From Sphingorhabdus lacus (GTDB taxonomy: Bacteria > Pseudomonadota > Alphaproteobacteria > Sphingomonadales > Sphingomonadaceae): 64,000 nucleotides of DNA. The notes beneath the pieces are model-generated. The model saw only the letters and a list, made by a program, of their open reading frames with translations, did not search any database and had not been told where the DNA came from. A program made the position numbers and the translations under genes. Shown in pieces: positions 24,294-33,474 of the stretch. Positions within the stretch are counted from its first letter, which is position 1. Every line of letters begins with the position of its first letter. The stretch covers positions 3,206,001 to 3,270,000 of the forward strand of contig NZ_CP035733.1 of NCBI RefSeq assembly GCF_009768975.1, written 5' to 3'.

Positions 24294-24379
24294 TGGTGCG
24301 GATGGCGGGACTCGAACCCGCACGCCCAAAAGGACAACAGATTTTAAGTCTGTAGCGTCTACCATTCCGCCACATCCGC
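24294..24379 (-). tRNA. tRNA-Leu(TAA)
   Basis: Acceptor GCGGATG pairs with CATCCGC; D-arm GTGGCGGAATGGTAGACGC; anticodon arm ACAGACTTAAAATCTGT with anticodon TAA; long variable arm as in class II tRNAs; T-arm GCGGGTTCGAGTCCCGC; encoded ACCA tail. A complete, functional-looking leucine tRNA downstream of comM, on the opposite strand. Confidence 0.96.
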
Positions 24380-24437
24380 ACGCGAATGTCGAAGACAGTA
24401 TTATTGCGTTGTGGTCAAGCCGCTTTGGTGAAGCGTG

Positions 24438-24716
24438 TTACTTGTTTAATTGTTCGCGGACTTCTTTGCCGGGCTTGAAATATGGTACGCGCTTGGAAGG
24501 TACTTCAACAGAAGCGCCGGTTCGCGGATTGCGGCCTTTGCGCGGACTCCGCTCACGGGTTGAAAAAGCTCCGAAACCGCGCAGTTCAACACGACCGCCA
24601 TCGGCTAGCCGCTGGATAATCTGGTTAAAGAACAAATCGACGATTTTTTCGATTTCTTCGGTTTTGAGCTCGGGATTTTCGCTCTCCAATTTCTTAATCA
24701 ACTCGGACCGGATCAT
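24438..24716 (-). CDS. ihfB: integration host factor subunit beta
   Basis: A 92-aa DNA-bending HU/IHF protein (MIRSELIKKLESENPELK ... RGFGAFSTRERSPRKGRNPRTG). The arm with RNPRTG holds the intercalating Pro. The protein pairs with IHF-alpha to bend specific sites in recombination, replication and promoters. ATG 24716 is preferred over a TTG six bases upstream because AAGGA is 8 nt before it. It follows rpsA on the same strand, as in many proteobacteria, but a strong terminator separates them. Confidence 0.93.
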   Translation of the reverse strand: MIRSELIKKLESENPELKTEEIEKIVDLFFNQIIQRLADGGRVELRGFGAFSTRERSPRKGRNPRTGASVEVPSKRVPYFKPGKEVREQLNK

Positions 24717-24863
24717 GGGCAAAGTCCTTCATTTGTTATCAAGTCGATACCCGAGTTTTTACGAAGCCATGCGACCAAAGGGATCGGGCTCGGGAGCCCA
24801 GCAAAGTTGCCAGATTATTTTTTATTTTACAACGCATTTGCTGTGCAGTCGTTTGCAGACAGC

Positions 24864-24900
24864 AAAAAACCCGCTCCTGTTTCCAAGAGCGGGCTTTTTT
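24864..24900 (-). terminator. intrinsic terminator after rpsA
   Basis: CCCGCTC (24870-24876) and GAGCGGG (24887-24893) form a 7-bp stem with a 10-nt loop, with A6 before and T6 after, so it has a T-run on both strands. On the minus strand it lies 37 bp past the rpsA stop and before ihfB. Confidence 0.9.
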
Positions 24901-24936
24901 GTCCCAAATGGGGAGCGTTTGTTCAGCCGGTTTGGC

Positions 24937-26643
24937 TTACTTCTTCACGCCTTTCAGCGCTTCGCCAAGGATGTCGCCAAGTGACGCACCCGAGTCGGAC
25001 GAACCATATTGTTCGACAGCCTGCTTTTCTTCGGCCAGTTGAAGTGCCTTGACCGAGAAATTCGGCTTCTTCGAACGGTCAAAGCCGGTGATCATGGCAT
25101 CGAACTTCTGGCCAACCTGGAAGCGGTCAGGACGCTGTTCGTCACGGTCACGGCCGAGGTCGGCACGCTTGATGAAGCCAGTTGCGCCGTCTTCACCTGC
25201 CTGCACTTCAAGGCCGCCATCGCGGACTTCAAGCACGGTAACGGTGGTGGTTGCACCTTTCTTCAGGCCGCCAGTCGAAGAGGCTCCAGCTGCCGATGGG
25301 GCACCCTTTTCGATCTGCTTGATGCCAAGCGAGATACGCTCTTTCTCTGCATCGATGTCCAGAACGATCGCCTTGACGGTCTCGCCTTTGCGATGAAGAT
25401 GCAGCGCTTCTTCTCCCGAAATGCCCCAAGCGATATCCGACATGTGCACCATGCCATCGACGTCGCCATCGAGGCCGATGAACAGACCGAATTCGGTGGC
25501 ATTCTTGACTTCGCCTTCGACGGTCGAACCAACGGGGAACTTCTCCGCGAAGCTGGCCCAAGGATTGTCCTGGGCTTGCTTGAGGCCAAGCGAGATGCGG
25601 CGCTTTTCCATGTCGATGTCGAGTACGATAACGTCGACTTCCTGGCTCGTCGAAACGATCTTGCCGGGATGAACATTCTTCTTGGTCCAGCTCATTTCCG
25701 AAACGTGGACCAAACCTTCGATACCTGGTTCGAGTTCGATGAACGCACCATATTCGGTGATGTTCGTGACCGAACCCTTCAGCTTGGTACCAACCGGATA
25801 ATTCTTGACGGCAGCATCCCAAGGATCGCTTTCCAGCTGCTTCATGCCCAAGCTGATGCGCTGTGTGTCCTTGTTGATACGAACAATCTGTACCTTAACG
25901 GTGTCACCGATATTGATGACTTCGCTTGGGTGATTGATGCGCTTGTAGCTGATGTCGGTGACATGCAACAGGCCGTCGATGCCGCCCAAGTCGACGAAAG
26001 CACCATAATCGGTGATGTTCTTGACAACGCCGTCAATGATCTGACCTTCAGCGAGGTTCTGGATAAGGCCGGTACGCTGCTCAGCACGGGTTTCTTCCAA
26101 AATGGCGCGACGCGAAACAACGATATTGCCACGCTTGCGGTCCATCTTCAGGATGACGAAAGGCTGCGCAATATCCATCAATGGCGCAACGTCGCGTACC
26201 GGGCGAACATCGACTTGGCTGCCGGGCAAGAAAGCGACAGCACCACCAAGATCGACGGTGAAACCGCCCTTGACGCGGCCAAAGATGACGCCGTCAACGC
26301 GGTTGCCAGCTTCAAATTCGCCTTCGAGAACATCCCATGCGGCTTCGCGGCGGGCACGGTCACGGCTCAGCATTGCTTCGCCGTTCATATTTTCTACGCG
26401 GTCGACATAAACTTCGACTTCGTCGCCGACTTTCAGGTCGGCTTTTTGGCCGGGCATTGCGAATTCACGCAGAGCCACGCGGCCTTCGGATTTCAAACCG
26501 ACGTCGATGACGGCATGGTCATTGTCGATTGCGGTTACGGTGCCTTTTACGACGCGGCCTTCAAAGCCACCGTCTGCGCCACCAAGTGATTCGTCGAGAA
26601 GTGCCGCGAAATCGTCGCGGGTCGGGTTTGGCGAAGTTGCCAT
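24937..26643 (-). CDS. rpsA: 30S ribosomal protein S1
   Basis: A 568-aa protein with six S1/OB-fold repeats; repeats 3-6 show the clear G.V.NITEYGAFVEL.-type and GLVH.SEMSW-type motifs (IDGLLHVTDISYKRI, IEGLVHVSEMSWTKK, VDGMVHMSDIAWGIS). S1 binds mRNA and delivers leadered transcripts to the 30S subunit. AAGGA lies about 11 nt before the ATG. Upstream ~380 bp is free of genes and would hold the promoter. Codons in this gene are less GC-rich than those of the tam operon. Confidence 0.96.
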   Translation of the reverse strand: MATSPNPTRDDFAALLDESLGGADGGFEGRVVKGTVTAIDNDHAVIDVGLKSEGRVALREFAMPGQKADLKVGDEVEVYVDRVENMNGEAMLSRDRARREAAWDVLEGEFEAGNRVDGVIFGRVKGGFTVDLGGAVAFLPGSQVDVRPVRDVAPLMDIAQPFVILKMDRKRGNIVVSRRAILEETRAEQRTGLIQNLAEGQIIDGVVKNITDYGAFVDLGGIDGLLHVTDISYKRINHPSEVINIGDTVKVQIVRINKDTQRISLGMKQLESDPWDAAVKNYPVGTKLKGSVTNITEYGAFIELEPGIEGLVHVSEMSWTKKNVHPGKIVSTSQEVDVIVLDIDMEKRRISLGLKQAQDNPWASFAEKFPVGSTVEGEVKNATEFGLFIGLDGDVDGMVHMSDIAWGISGEEALHLHRKGETVKAIVLDIDAEKERISLGIKQIEKGAPSAAGASSTGGLKKGATTTVTVLEVRDGGLEVQAGEDGATGFIKRADLGRDRDEQRPDRFQVGQKFDAMITGFDRSKKPNFSVKALQLAEEKQAVEQYGSSDSGASLGDILGEALKGVKK

Positions 26644-27024
26644 AGGTTAGAGTGTCCTTACGTACATATTTTCCGGCCAATCGGTTGGTTCCGATGGTCT
26701 TTGACCAGAGCTGCCCCATTGCCCGAATAGCAATAAGGCGTTCAAAAACGGTGCATTTTGAATGAAAACCCACATCGTGCTGAACGTCTCTCAGCAACCA
26801 TTCATCAACTTAGACCATCGGTCAGTGCGGCGAAATGGACTCTGCACTAGGTACAGAATGATCGTGTGTTTTACTCAAACACTCCGGCTACAAAAGAGCG
26901 GTAAAGATGAGCCTCTACCAACGCTATCGCGGCTTGAACGGCGCCGCCTATAGTCAAAAGGCCCCTATCAAGCAAGAAATCTCGTCGGGCCGAACAATTT
27001 CGGTCCAAGGGTTACTTAGGGCAT
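26644..27024. other. intergenic region upstream of rpsA
   Basis: About 380 bp without a supported gene. A 63-codon open frame on the plus strand (26762-26953) has no ribosome site and unremarkable composition and is not called. The region presumably carries the rpsA promoter; no clear hairpin or binding motif was recognised. Confidence 0.5.
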
Positions 27025-27180
27025 TTAGACCGCTTTGTTGCGCTGGGCCCAGAACATGACACGCCACCACAATGGTGCGGAACCGAAAAAGAGGTTCGTC
27101 CAAGCGTTCCAGTTAGTGCGCGGCCGTAACGGGCTAGCCGTGATTTGCGGGAAAGTGTGTGTTTGCGCAAAAGTCGTCAT
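27025..27180 (-). CDS. 51-aa aromatic-rich small protein
   Basis: ATG at 27180 is preceded by AGGGGGC (27189-27195 on the minus strand) at a usable distance. The protein begins MTTFAQTHTFPQITASPLRP and its second half has four Trp in twenty residues (NLFFGSAPLWWRVMFWAQ), ending QRNKAV. The aromatic-rich stretch could be a membrane-associated amphipathic helix. It lies between cmk (upstream) and rpsA on the same strand. No family is recognised; codon use and the ribosome site support a real gene. Confidence 0.6.
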   Translation of the reverse strand: MTTFAQTHTFPQITASPLRPRTNWNAWTNLFFGSAPLWWRVMFWAQRNKAV

Positions 27181-27272
27181 GATGAGTGCCCCCTAATTGA
27201 GGTTAGCCGTTAGCCCCAAGACGTTACATCTCCGCGTCGCGGATATGACAGTGGGATTACAAATCGCGAGGC

Positions 27273-27905
27273 TTATGCTCGACTTGCGGCAACCTTGCTG
27301 TCTACGGCGGTAACGGCGGACTGGATCGCTGTCTCGACCGACATATTGCTGGTGTCGATTTCGATGGCATCGACCGCTGGCTTTAGTGGCGCAGTCGTTC
27401 GACCCGCATCCCTAATGTCGCGTGCCTGGATGTCTGCCAAGATAGCCTCAAATTCGACATTGACCCCGCGCGATTTCATCTCGCGATACCGGCGTTCGGC
27501 GCGGACGTTAGCGGAAGCCGTGATAAATAGCTTCACATCGGCGTCAGGCGCGATCACAGTTCCGATATCGCGCCCGTCAAGCAAAGCGCCTCCAGGTTGA
27601 TAGGCAAAATCGACTTGACGTTTGTTCAAGGCAGCCCGGACTTCGGGGTGCACGGATACGCGACTAGCAAGCCCGCCAATGGCTTCGTCCCGGAGCTCTG
27701 GATGTTCAAGGATATCGTCGGAATATTCACATGCTTCAAGGGCGTCGTCCGGGGAGTCAGGATCACCGCCATTCTGAAGCAGTTGAAAACCTACGGCCCT
27801 ATAAAGAAGACCGGTATCCAGAAAAGGGAGGCCATAATGCTCTGCCAACGCCTTGGCGATGGTACCCTTCCCAGACGCGGTAGGACCGTCGACTGCAATT
27901 ATCAT
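27273..27905 (-). CDS. cmk: cytidylate kinase
   Basis: A 210-aa NMP kinase that phosphorylates (d)CMP. The P-loop GPTASGKGT is at residues 7-15, followed by FLDTGLLYRAVG (CMP-binding), LLDGRDIGTVIAPDADVKLFITA and the ARxxRD-type lid ILADIQARDIRD. aroA precedes it and their ends overlap by four bases (ATGA), a typical aroA-cmk-rpsA order. Confidence 0.95.
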   Translation of the reverse strand: MIIAVDGPTASGKGTIAKALAEHYGLPFLDTGLLYRAVGFQLLQNGGDPDSPDDALEACEYSDDILEHPELRDEAIGGLASRVSVHPEVRAALNKRQVDFAYQPGGALLDGRDIGTVIAPDADVKLFITASANVRAERRYREMKSRGVNVEFEAILADIQARDIRDAGRTTAPLKPAVDAIEIDTSNMSVETAIQSAVTAVDSKVAASRA

Positions 27906-29272
27906 GGGTTTGCGGATCCGTCAGGAAAGACGGACGAATTGTCATCGCCTTTCAGCATCATCAACATGATTTCAAAACTAGGGAAACTGGTTGCTATCGG
28001 TGTTACATCGTCGACGGTGATGCCCTTATAACAATGCTGGCCTGCAACTGCGAAGCTCATAGCAATGCGGTGGTCAAGTGCGCTTTTTATGGTGGCTCCG
28101 CCTTCGAGCGGTTCACCTCCACTTCCGTCAATGAGCAGCCCGTCTTCTGTTTCAGTTACCACGGCCCCAATGGCTTGCAAGCCGGATGCCATTAACGCTA
28201 GCCGGTCGCTTTCTTTTACTCGAAGTTCGTCCAATCCACTGGTGGTCGTGCGTCCGCGGGCGACGCTTGCCGCCACAAAGAACACAGGAAATTCATCAAT
28301 CATACTTGGTGCGACTTCAGGCGGCACTTCAATTCCGTGCAGAATTGAATGCCGCGCAGTGATATCGGCCACAGGCTCTCCGCCAACTTCCCGTTCGTTC
28401 GAATAGCTAATGTTGGCACCCATTGCCTCCAGCATTTTGTAAATGCCGTTGCGCGTAGGGTTCATTCCGACATGGGTAACCGTAACTTCACTACCGGGGG
28501 TGATCAAAGCCGCGACGATAGGAAAGGCTGCTGATGAAGGGTCTCCGGGAACTTCGATGTTCTGCGGCTTCAATTCCGCTTCGCCCATTAGACGGATGTG
28601 ACGTACGCCGTTGCTGGCAAGTTCCACTGACAAGTCCGCGCCGAATCCTCTCAACATTCGTTCACTATGGTCGCGTGTTGGGATCGGTTCGACGACTTCG
28701 GTACGACCCGGTGCATTTAAGCCGGCGAGTAGCACTGCACTTTTTACCTGCGCCGAAGCCACAGGCAGACGATATCGTATCGGGATTGCCGGAACAAGGC
28801 CACGGACCATCAGTGGCAACGTGCCCCCAGGGCTAGCGTTAAACTCCGCTCCCATAAGACTGAGTGGATCGATCACGCGGCCCATCGGACGCTTCGAAAG
28901 ACTGGCGTCGCCAATGAATGTGGCTGAAATCCGATGACTAGATACCAGACCCATTAGAAGACGTGTTGATGTGCCGCTATTGCCCATATCCAAAGCAGCC
29001 GATGGCTGCATCAATCCGCCAACGCCGACGCCTTGGACGGTCCAGGATCCTTCACCGGTCCGCTCAATTTTTGCCCCCATGGCACGCATAGCGGCAGCGG
29101 TCGCCAATACATCTTCGCCTTCAAGCAATCCGGATATCCGGCTTTCCCCCACCGCAAGGGCGCTGAGCATAATCGCCCGGTGGGATATGGACTTGTCACC
29201 CGGAACCTTGACGGTACCTCGAAGTGGGCCGGAATGCAGGAATGTGGCGGGGCGTGGTATGGCGCTATGCAT
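27902..29272 (-). CDS. aroA: 3-phosphoshikimate 1-carboxyvinyltransferase (EPSP synthase)
   Basis: A 456-aa enzyme of the shikimate pathway joining shikimate-3-phosphate and PEP. Visible motifs: GDKSISHRAIMLSALA near the N terminus, LDMGNSGTSTRLLMG (phosphate-binding), SLSKRPMGRVIDPL, and late DELRVKESDR and DHRIAMSFAVAG. It is coupled to cmk through an ATGA overlap. In the GNSGT motif the Ala of class I enzymes is Ser, with length and motifs closer to the class II (CP4-like) type. Confidence 0.95.
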   Translation of the reverse strand: MHSAIPRPATFLHSGPLRGTVKVPGDKSISHRAIMLSALAVGESRISGLLEGEDVLATAAAMRAMGAKIERTGEGSWTVQGVGVGGLMQPSAALDMGNSGTSTRLLMGLVSSHRISATFIGDASLSKRPMGRVIDPLSLMGAEFNASPGGTLPLMVRGLVPAIPIRYRLPVASAQVKSAVLLAGLNAPGRTEVVEPIPTRDHSERMLRGFGADLSVELASNGVRHIRLMGEAELKPQNIEVPGDPSSAAFPIVAALITPGSEVTVTHVGMNPTRNGIYKMLEAMGANISYSNEREVGGEPVADITARHSILHGIEVPPEVAPSMIDEFPVFFVAASVARGRTTTSGLDELRVKESDRLALMASGLQAIGAVVTETEDGLLIDGSGGEPLEGGATIKSALDHRIAMSFAVAGQHCYKGITVDDVTPIATSFPSFEIMLMMLKGDDNSSVFPDGSANP

Positions 29273-29453
29273 AGCTGGCTGCTTTGCTTTTATGGATACC
29301 GGAAGTCAACGCGCCTTATCACTGTGGAGAGCATCTTAGGGGAGAAGTTTTTGACAGCGCTGCATGGCTGTGGCAAAGGCCGCGCCAATTGACGGCGATT
29401 CACCCACGTGCTTCGCCCTTTCCAAGCTGTTTTATAAAGGATTTGAGCCTGCC

Positions 29454-29771
29454 ATGATTAAGGCTGAATGGGGAACCAAGCGTACTTGCCCGAAATGCGG
29501 CACTCGCTTTTACGATCTCACTAAGGACGAACCGGTTGAATGCATTGAGTGCGGCAACCAGTGGACGCCCGAACCGGTACTGAAGTCCAAGCAACCGCTT
29601 CCATTTGAAGAGGTGGAAAAGAAGAAGGACGATACGGATCTCGCTGACGATGATCTCGATATTGATGTCGATGCAGTTGACGGAGATGTATCGCCTGACA
29701 ATGACGTTGATCTTGGCGGCGATGACGATCTTGGCGTTGCCAGCGGGGAAGATGAACCCGACGACATTTAA
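29454..29771 (+). CDS. FYDLN-acid family protein (TIGR02300)
   Basis: A 105-aa protein: an N-terminal zinc-ribbon-like part (MIKAEWGTKRTCPKCGTRFYDL ... CIECG, i.e. two CxxC pairs) with the FYDL motif that names the family, followed by an extremely acidic tail rich in Asp. The family is confined to alphaproteobacteria and has no known function. ATG 29454 gives the family's usual start; a longer frame exists but would overlap the promoter of aroA. The tRNA-Ala gene follows. Confidence 0.88.
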   Translation: MIKAEWGTKRTCPKCGTRFYDLTKDEPVECIECGNQWTPEPVLKSKQPLPFEEVEKKKDDTDLADDDLDIDVDAVDGDVSPDNDVDLGGDDDLGVASGEDEPDDI

Positions 29772-29797
29772 GTCGAACTTCGTGCTTGATATATGAT

Positions 29798-29820
29798 GGA
29801 GCGCCCGCTAGTGGCGCTCC
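29798..29820 (+). terminator. hairpin after the FYDLN gene
   Basis: GGAGCGCC (29798-29805) pairs with GGCGCTCC (29813-29820) around a 7-nt loop, an 8-bp stem 26 bp after the stop. It is not followed by a T-run, so termination would be weak or Rho-assisted. Confidence 0.5.
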
Positions 29821-29852
29821 TCACCAAATAGCCGCCTTGTTTGCGGCATGAT

Positions 29853-29928
29853 GGGGCCTTAGCTCAGCTGGTAGAGCGCTACACTGGCAGTGTAGAGGTC
29901 AGGGGTTCGACTCCCCTAGGCTCCACCA
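29853..29928 (+). tRNA. tRNA-Ala(GGC)
   Basis: GGGGCCT acceptor pairing with AGGCTCC, D-arm TTAGCTCAGCTGGTAGAGC, anticodon arm CTACACTGGCAGTGTAG with anticodon GGC, T-arm AGGGGTTCGACTCCCCT and encoded CCA. 76 nt, complete. Confidence 0.96.
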
Positions 29929-30075
29929 GTTCTCTTCAAATCAGATGTTCGGCCTGCTCCCCCGGCCATCGTGCTGTTGGCGCGACATAGTTCTAATGCA
30001 CTCTGCATTGCGACTTAATGCGATTAAATCGCTCGCTACTGGCCAAAACGGCCAACCTCCCTTAAAGGCGACCCC

Positions 30076-31128
30076 ATGCATTTTCTTGATCAAGCAAAAA
30101 TTTTCATTCGCTCGGGCGCAGGGGGCCCCGGGGCTGTAAGCTTTCGCCGAGAAAAATATGTGCAATATGGTGGTCCCGATGGAGGTAATGGCGGCAAAGG
30201 TGGAGACATTATCTTTGAAGCCGTCGCCGGACTGAACACATTGATCGATTTTCGCTACGCCCAGCATTTCAAGGCTATGCGCGGTATTCAGGGAATGGGG
30301 CGGGACCGGCACGGCGCTTATGGCGACGATCTGGTCATACAAGTTCCCGTGGGCACACAAGTTTTGGCGGATGACGAAGAGCGTAGCCTTCTTCTTGACC
30401 TCACCGAAGTTGGAAAACGAGTTGTATTTCTGCGCGGCGGTGACGGTGGCCGGGGCAACGCATCCTACAAAAGTTCGACAAACCGCGCGCCACGGCAGCA
30501 TGGTCCGGGTTGGCCTGGCGAGGAAATGTATGTCTGGTTGCGGCTGAAATTGCTGGCAGATGTCGGATTGGTCGGAATGCCCAACGCCGGTAAATCGACA
30601 TTCATAAATCAAGTTTCGAACACAAAGGCAAAAGTTGGCGCTTATCCTTTCACTACGACGCGTCCTCAATTGGGTGTTGTTGAATATAAAAGCCGTGAAT
30701 TCGTACTGGCGGATATTCCGGGCTTGATTGCTGGTGCAGCTGATGGCGTGGGCATCGGCGATCGCTTTTTAGGACATATAGAACGCTGCCAGATTTTGAT
30801 TCACCTGATTGATGCCACACAAGATGATCCTGTCGAGGCATGGCACATTGTCTGCGAAGAACTAGGTGAATACGGCGCTGGCTTAAATGAAAAGCCTCAA
30901 ATTGTGGCGCTCAATAAAGGCGATTTACTCGACCCTGAATTAATGGCCGACATTTCTGCGCAATTGCAAGCCGCTGGGGCTCAAGATGTTATCGCGATTT
31001 CGGGTGCGACCGGTCAAGGCGTCGATCTTGTGCTCGATCGGATTCTCGAGGCATTGCCGTCGAAGAGTGGTTTAGAAGGCGCAAAGGCGGACGGCATAAC
31101 CGAGGATGGGACATGGTCGCCGATTTAA
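30076..31128 (+). CDS. obgE: GTPase ObgE/CgtA
   Basis: A 350-aa essential GTPase of ribosome assembly and stress control. The glycine-rich Obg domain (1-158) begins MHFLDQAKIFIRSGAGGPG; the G domain has GMPNAGKST (G1), FTTTRPQ (G2), DIPGLI (G3), NKGD (G4) and ISGATGQG (G5). proB begins 16 bp before its stop, so obgE-proB are coupled; rplU/rpmA are not adjacent in this window. Confidence 0.95.
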   Translation: MHFLDQAKIFIRSGAGGPGAVSFRREKYVQYGGPDGGNGGKGGDIIFEAVAGLNTLIDFRYAQHFKAMRGIQGMGRDRHGAYGDDLVIQVPVGTQVLADDEERSLLLDLTEVGKRVVFLRGGDGGRGNASYKSSTNRAPRQHGPGWPGEEMYVWLRLKLLADVGLVGMPNAGKSTFINQVSNTKAKVGAYPFTTTRPQLGVVEYKSREFVLADIPGLIAGAADGVGIGDRFLGHIERCQILIHLIDATQDDPVEAWHIVCEELGEYGAGLNEKPQIVALNKGDLLDPELMADISAQLQAAGAQDVIAISGATGQGVDLVLDRILEALPSKSGLEGAKADGITEDGTWSPI

Positions 31129-32246
31129 ACCCCGCCGCCTTTTCGGAACAATCGTGCCCACTATTGGTCGTAAAGGTCGGGTCTTCCCTTTTAGTGAAAA
31201 CTGACGGTGGTGTTCGCCGTGAATGGCTGGAAACATTAGTTGCCGATATCAGTGCCCGCCATCGGGCGGGGCAACGAATCATAGTAGTCACGTCCGGTGC
31301 TATCGCGCTTGGTGCACGCCGGCTTGGATTTGACAAAGGTGGAAGGGCCAGCCTTGCCGATGCGCAGGCTTCAGCGTCGGTGGGGCAAATTTTGCTTTCG
31401 GGAATCTGGGCTGAACTTCTAGCAGCGCGGAATCTTGTCGCTGCCCAAATGTTGGTGACGTTGGACGATCTTGAAGAACGGCGGCGCTATTTGAACATCG
31501 CTGCGACACTCGATCGCTTGATTGGTGCCGATGCCGTTCCTGTTATAAATGAAAATGATAGTGTAGCGACCGAAGAAATTCGCTTCGGCGATAATGACAG
31601 GCTCGCCGCACGCGTAGCACAGGCTGCGGGAGCCTCAGGTGTTGTCCTTTTGTCGGATGTTGATGGTCTATATGACCGTGCGCCGCATTTACCCGGCGCC
31701 GTTCTTTTGCCGCAGGTCGAGAAGATTGACGGCCGTGTTCGCATCATGGTGGCCGAAGGTTCGTCCTCAGGCATGGGTTCGGGCGGAATGGCCTCCAAAT
31801 TGGATGCTGCTGATATTGCTACCCGCGCCGGCATTGGCCTTGCGATAACTTCGGGTTTAAAGGATCACCCTCTTTCGGGGCTCGCGAACGGTGGACGCGC
31901 TACATATTTTGCTCCGCGCATAGGTGGTTCGGCACGAAAGACGTGGCTGGGCGGGCGGCTCACGGTTAAAGGCCGGATATGTATAGATGAAGGCGCTGTG
32001 CGGGCGTTGCAGACAGGCAGCAGCTTGCTTCCTGCAGGCGCGATTCGAGTAGAAGGCGAGTTCAAACGCGGAGACGTAATCGACATTATCGCCTATGATG
32101 GAATCGCGTTGGCACGCGGCCTTTCCGAATATGACGCCGTGGATGCTGCCAGCATTTGTGGCCGACGCTCGGTCGAACTCGAGGCGATCTTGGGTACGGT
32201 ACCACGCTCTGTCCTTGTCCATCGCGATCAACTGGTGCTGCTTTGA
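31113..32246 (+). CDS. proB: glutamate 5-kinase
   Basis: A 377-aa enzyme of proline synthesis: amino-acid-kinase domain (VVKVGSSLLVKTDGG, VTSGAIALG, NENDSVATEEIRFGDND, LLSDVDGLYD) and a C-terminal PUA domain (from about 285, GRICIDEGAVRALQTGSSLLPAG). It phosphorylates glutamate and is normally feedback-inhibited by proline. It overlaps obgE by 16 bp and the following SDR gene by 4 bp (TTGA), so proline synthesis, ribosome GTPase and a sphingolipid-type reductase are in one transcript. Confidence 0.94.
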   Translation: MVADLNPAAFSEQSCPLLVVKVGSSLLVKTDGGVRREWLETLVADISARHRAGQRIIVVTSGAIALGARRLGFDKGGRASLADAQASASVGQILLSGIWAELLAARNLVAAQMLVTLDDLEERRRYLNIAATLDRLIGADAVPVINENDSVATEEIRFGDNDRLAARVAQAAGASGVVLLSDVDGLYDRAPHLPGAVLLPQVEKIDGRVRIMVAEGSSSGMGSGGMASKLDAADIATRAGIGLAITSGLKDHPLSGLANGGRATYFAPRIGGSARKTWLGGRLTVKGRICIDEGAVRALQTGSSLLPAGAIRVEGEFKRGDVIDIIAYDGIALARGLSEYDAVDAASICGRRSVELEAILGTVPRSVLVHRDQLVLL

Positions 32247-33169
32247 AGTCTGTCGCAGGCAAGACAGTTGCCGTAACGGGAGCAACCGGATTTGTCGGAC
32301 GCATCACGCTTGATAGGTTGATTGAAGCCGGATGGAAGGTGCGTGCACTTACGCGGAGTGATCAGCCCAAGAAAATAGGAGTGACGTGGGTAGCTGGCGC
32401 GTTGGATAATGCACAAAGCCTTCAAAAATTATGTGATGGTGCAGATGCGGTGTTGCATATTGCGGGAGTTGTAAATGCACCTGATGCTGAGGGCTTCGAG
32501 ACTGGAAATGTAACTGGCACCGCTTCGATAATTGCTGCGGCAAAGAACTGCGGTGTAAAGCGGTTTGTTCACGTGTCGTCGCTCGCGGCCAAATATCCAC
32601 AATTGTCGCTTTACGGGGCGAGCAAATATCGAGCAGAGAAACTAGTTGGTACGAGCATGCTGGATTGGACAATAGTTCGTCCGCCGGGTGTCTATGGCCC
32701 GGGGGACACAGAAATGTTCGATATGTTCCGCCTTGCGCAAAAGGGATGGGCACTTTTGCCTCCACGCGGGCGGGTATCGATCATCCATGTAGACGATTTG
32801 GCACGGCTGCTAGTTGCACTGCTGCCTGCACATGACGACGCCACGACCCAAATTTTTGAAGCGGACGACGGCTTCGAAAAAGGTTGGAGCCATGAAGCGT
32901 TTGCACGGGCGATTGGTTGGGCAATTGGACGGCGTGTTACGACATTGCATGCACCGCGGCTTTTGCTTAAATTTGCTGCTTATGCGGACCGTTTTTTTCG
33001 TGGACGTAAGGCAAAGCTGACGCCGGATAGGGCAGGCTATCTTTCGCATCCAGACTGGACCATAGATCGAACGGCCACTCCCCCCGCAAAACTGTGGTCG
33101 CCGCAGATTGCAACGCGTCAAGGATTGAAAGACACGGTGCGCTGGTACAAGGCGCAAGGCTGGCTATAA
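32243..33169 (+). CDS. SDR oxidoreductase, ceramide-reductase (CerR)-like
   Basis: A 308-aa extended SDR: NAD(P)-binding GATGFVGRI near the start and the catalytic YGASK (Y-x-x-x-K) in LSLYGASKYRAEKLV. TTG 32243 overlaps the proB stop. In Caulobacter the SDR CerR, encoded next to ACP and serine palmitoyltransferase, reduces the 3-keto group of the N-acylated sphingoid base; the position immediately upstream of the ACP and SPT genes here suggests the same role. The SDR assignment is secure, the substrate inferred from context. Confidence 0.78.
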   Translation: MKSVAGKTVAVTGATGFVGRITLDRLIEAGWKVRALTRSDQPKKIGVTWVAGALDNAQSLQKLCDGADAVLHIAGVVNAPDAEGFETGNVTGTASIIAAAKNCGVKRFVHVSSLAAKYPQLSLYGASKYRAEKLVGTSMLDWTIVRPPGVYGPGDTEMFDMFRLAQKGWALLPPRGRVSIIHVDDLARLLVALLPAHDDATTQIFEADDGFEKGWSHEAFARAIGWAIGRRVTTLHAPRLLLKFAAYADRFFRGRKAKLTPDRAGYLSHPDWTIDRTATPPAKLWSPQIATRQGLKDTVRWYKAQGWL

Positions 33170-33227
33170 ATTGCCCTCTTACCGCCTTAATCGCTTGCCA
33201 TAGCCCAGTAAAATTAAAGGATACCAA

Positions 33228-33470
33228 ATGACCGACCGTAGCGAAATGTTTAACCGGCTGAAGGGCCTCATTGAACCCTTCAACAAAAAGGGCGTGGAAG
33301 TGACAGAGGCGACGACCTTTGCGGGCGATCTGGAATGGGACAGCCTGACCGTTATGGATTTTGTGGCTGAGGTAGAAGACAGTTTCGACATCGTCATCAG
33401 TATGAACTTGCAAGCCGAAATCGAAAATGTCGGGCATCTGGTGGATGCAGTAAAGAAGCTGACGGATTGA
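33228..33470 (+). CDS. acyl carrier protein for sphingolipid synthesis
   Basis: An 80-aa ACP with the phosphopantetheine-bearing Ser39 in EWDSLTVMDFVAEVED. It sits 4 bp before serine palmitoyltransferase. In Sphingomonas and Caulobacter a dedicated ACP encoded beside SPT delivers the acyl chain (rather than acyl-CoA), so this is likely the SPT-specific ACP and not the fatty-acid-synthesis AcpP. Acidic, no signal peptide. Confidence 0.88.
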   Translation: MTDRSEMFNRLKGLIEPFNKKGVEVTEATTFAGDLEWDSLTVMDFVAEVEDSFDIVISMNLQAEIENVGHLVDAVKKLTD

Positions 33471-33474
33471 TCCT

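Noticed and set aside
25009-26589. 526-codon open frame on the plus strand
   Set aside because: Antisense to rpsA, whose six S1 repeats are unmistakable.
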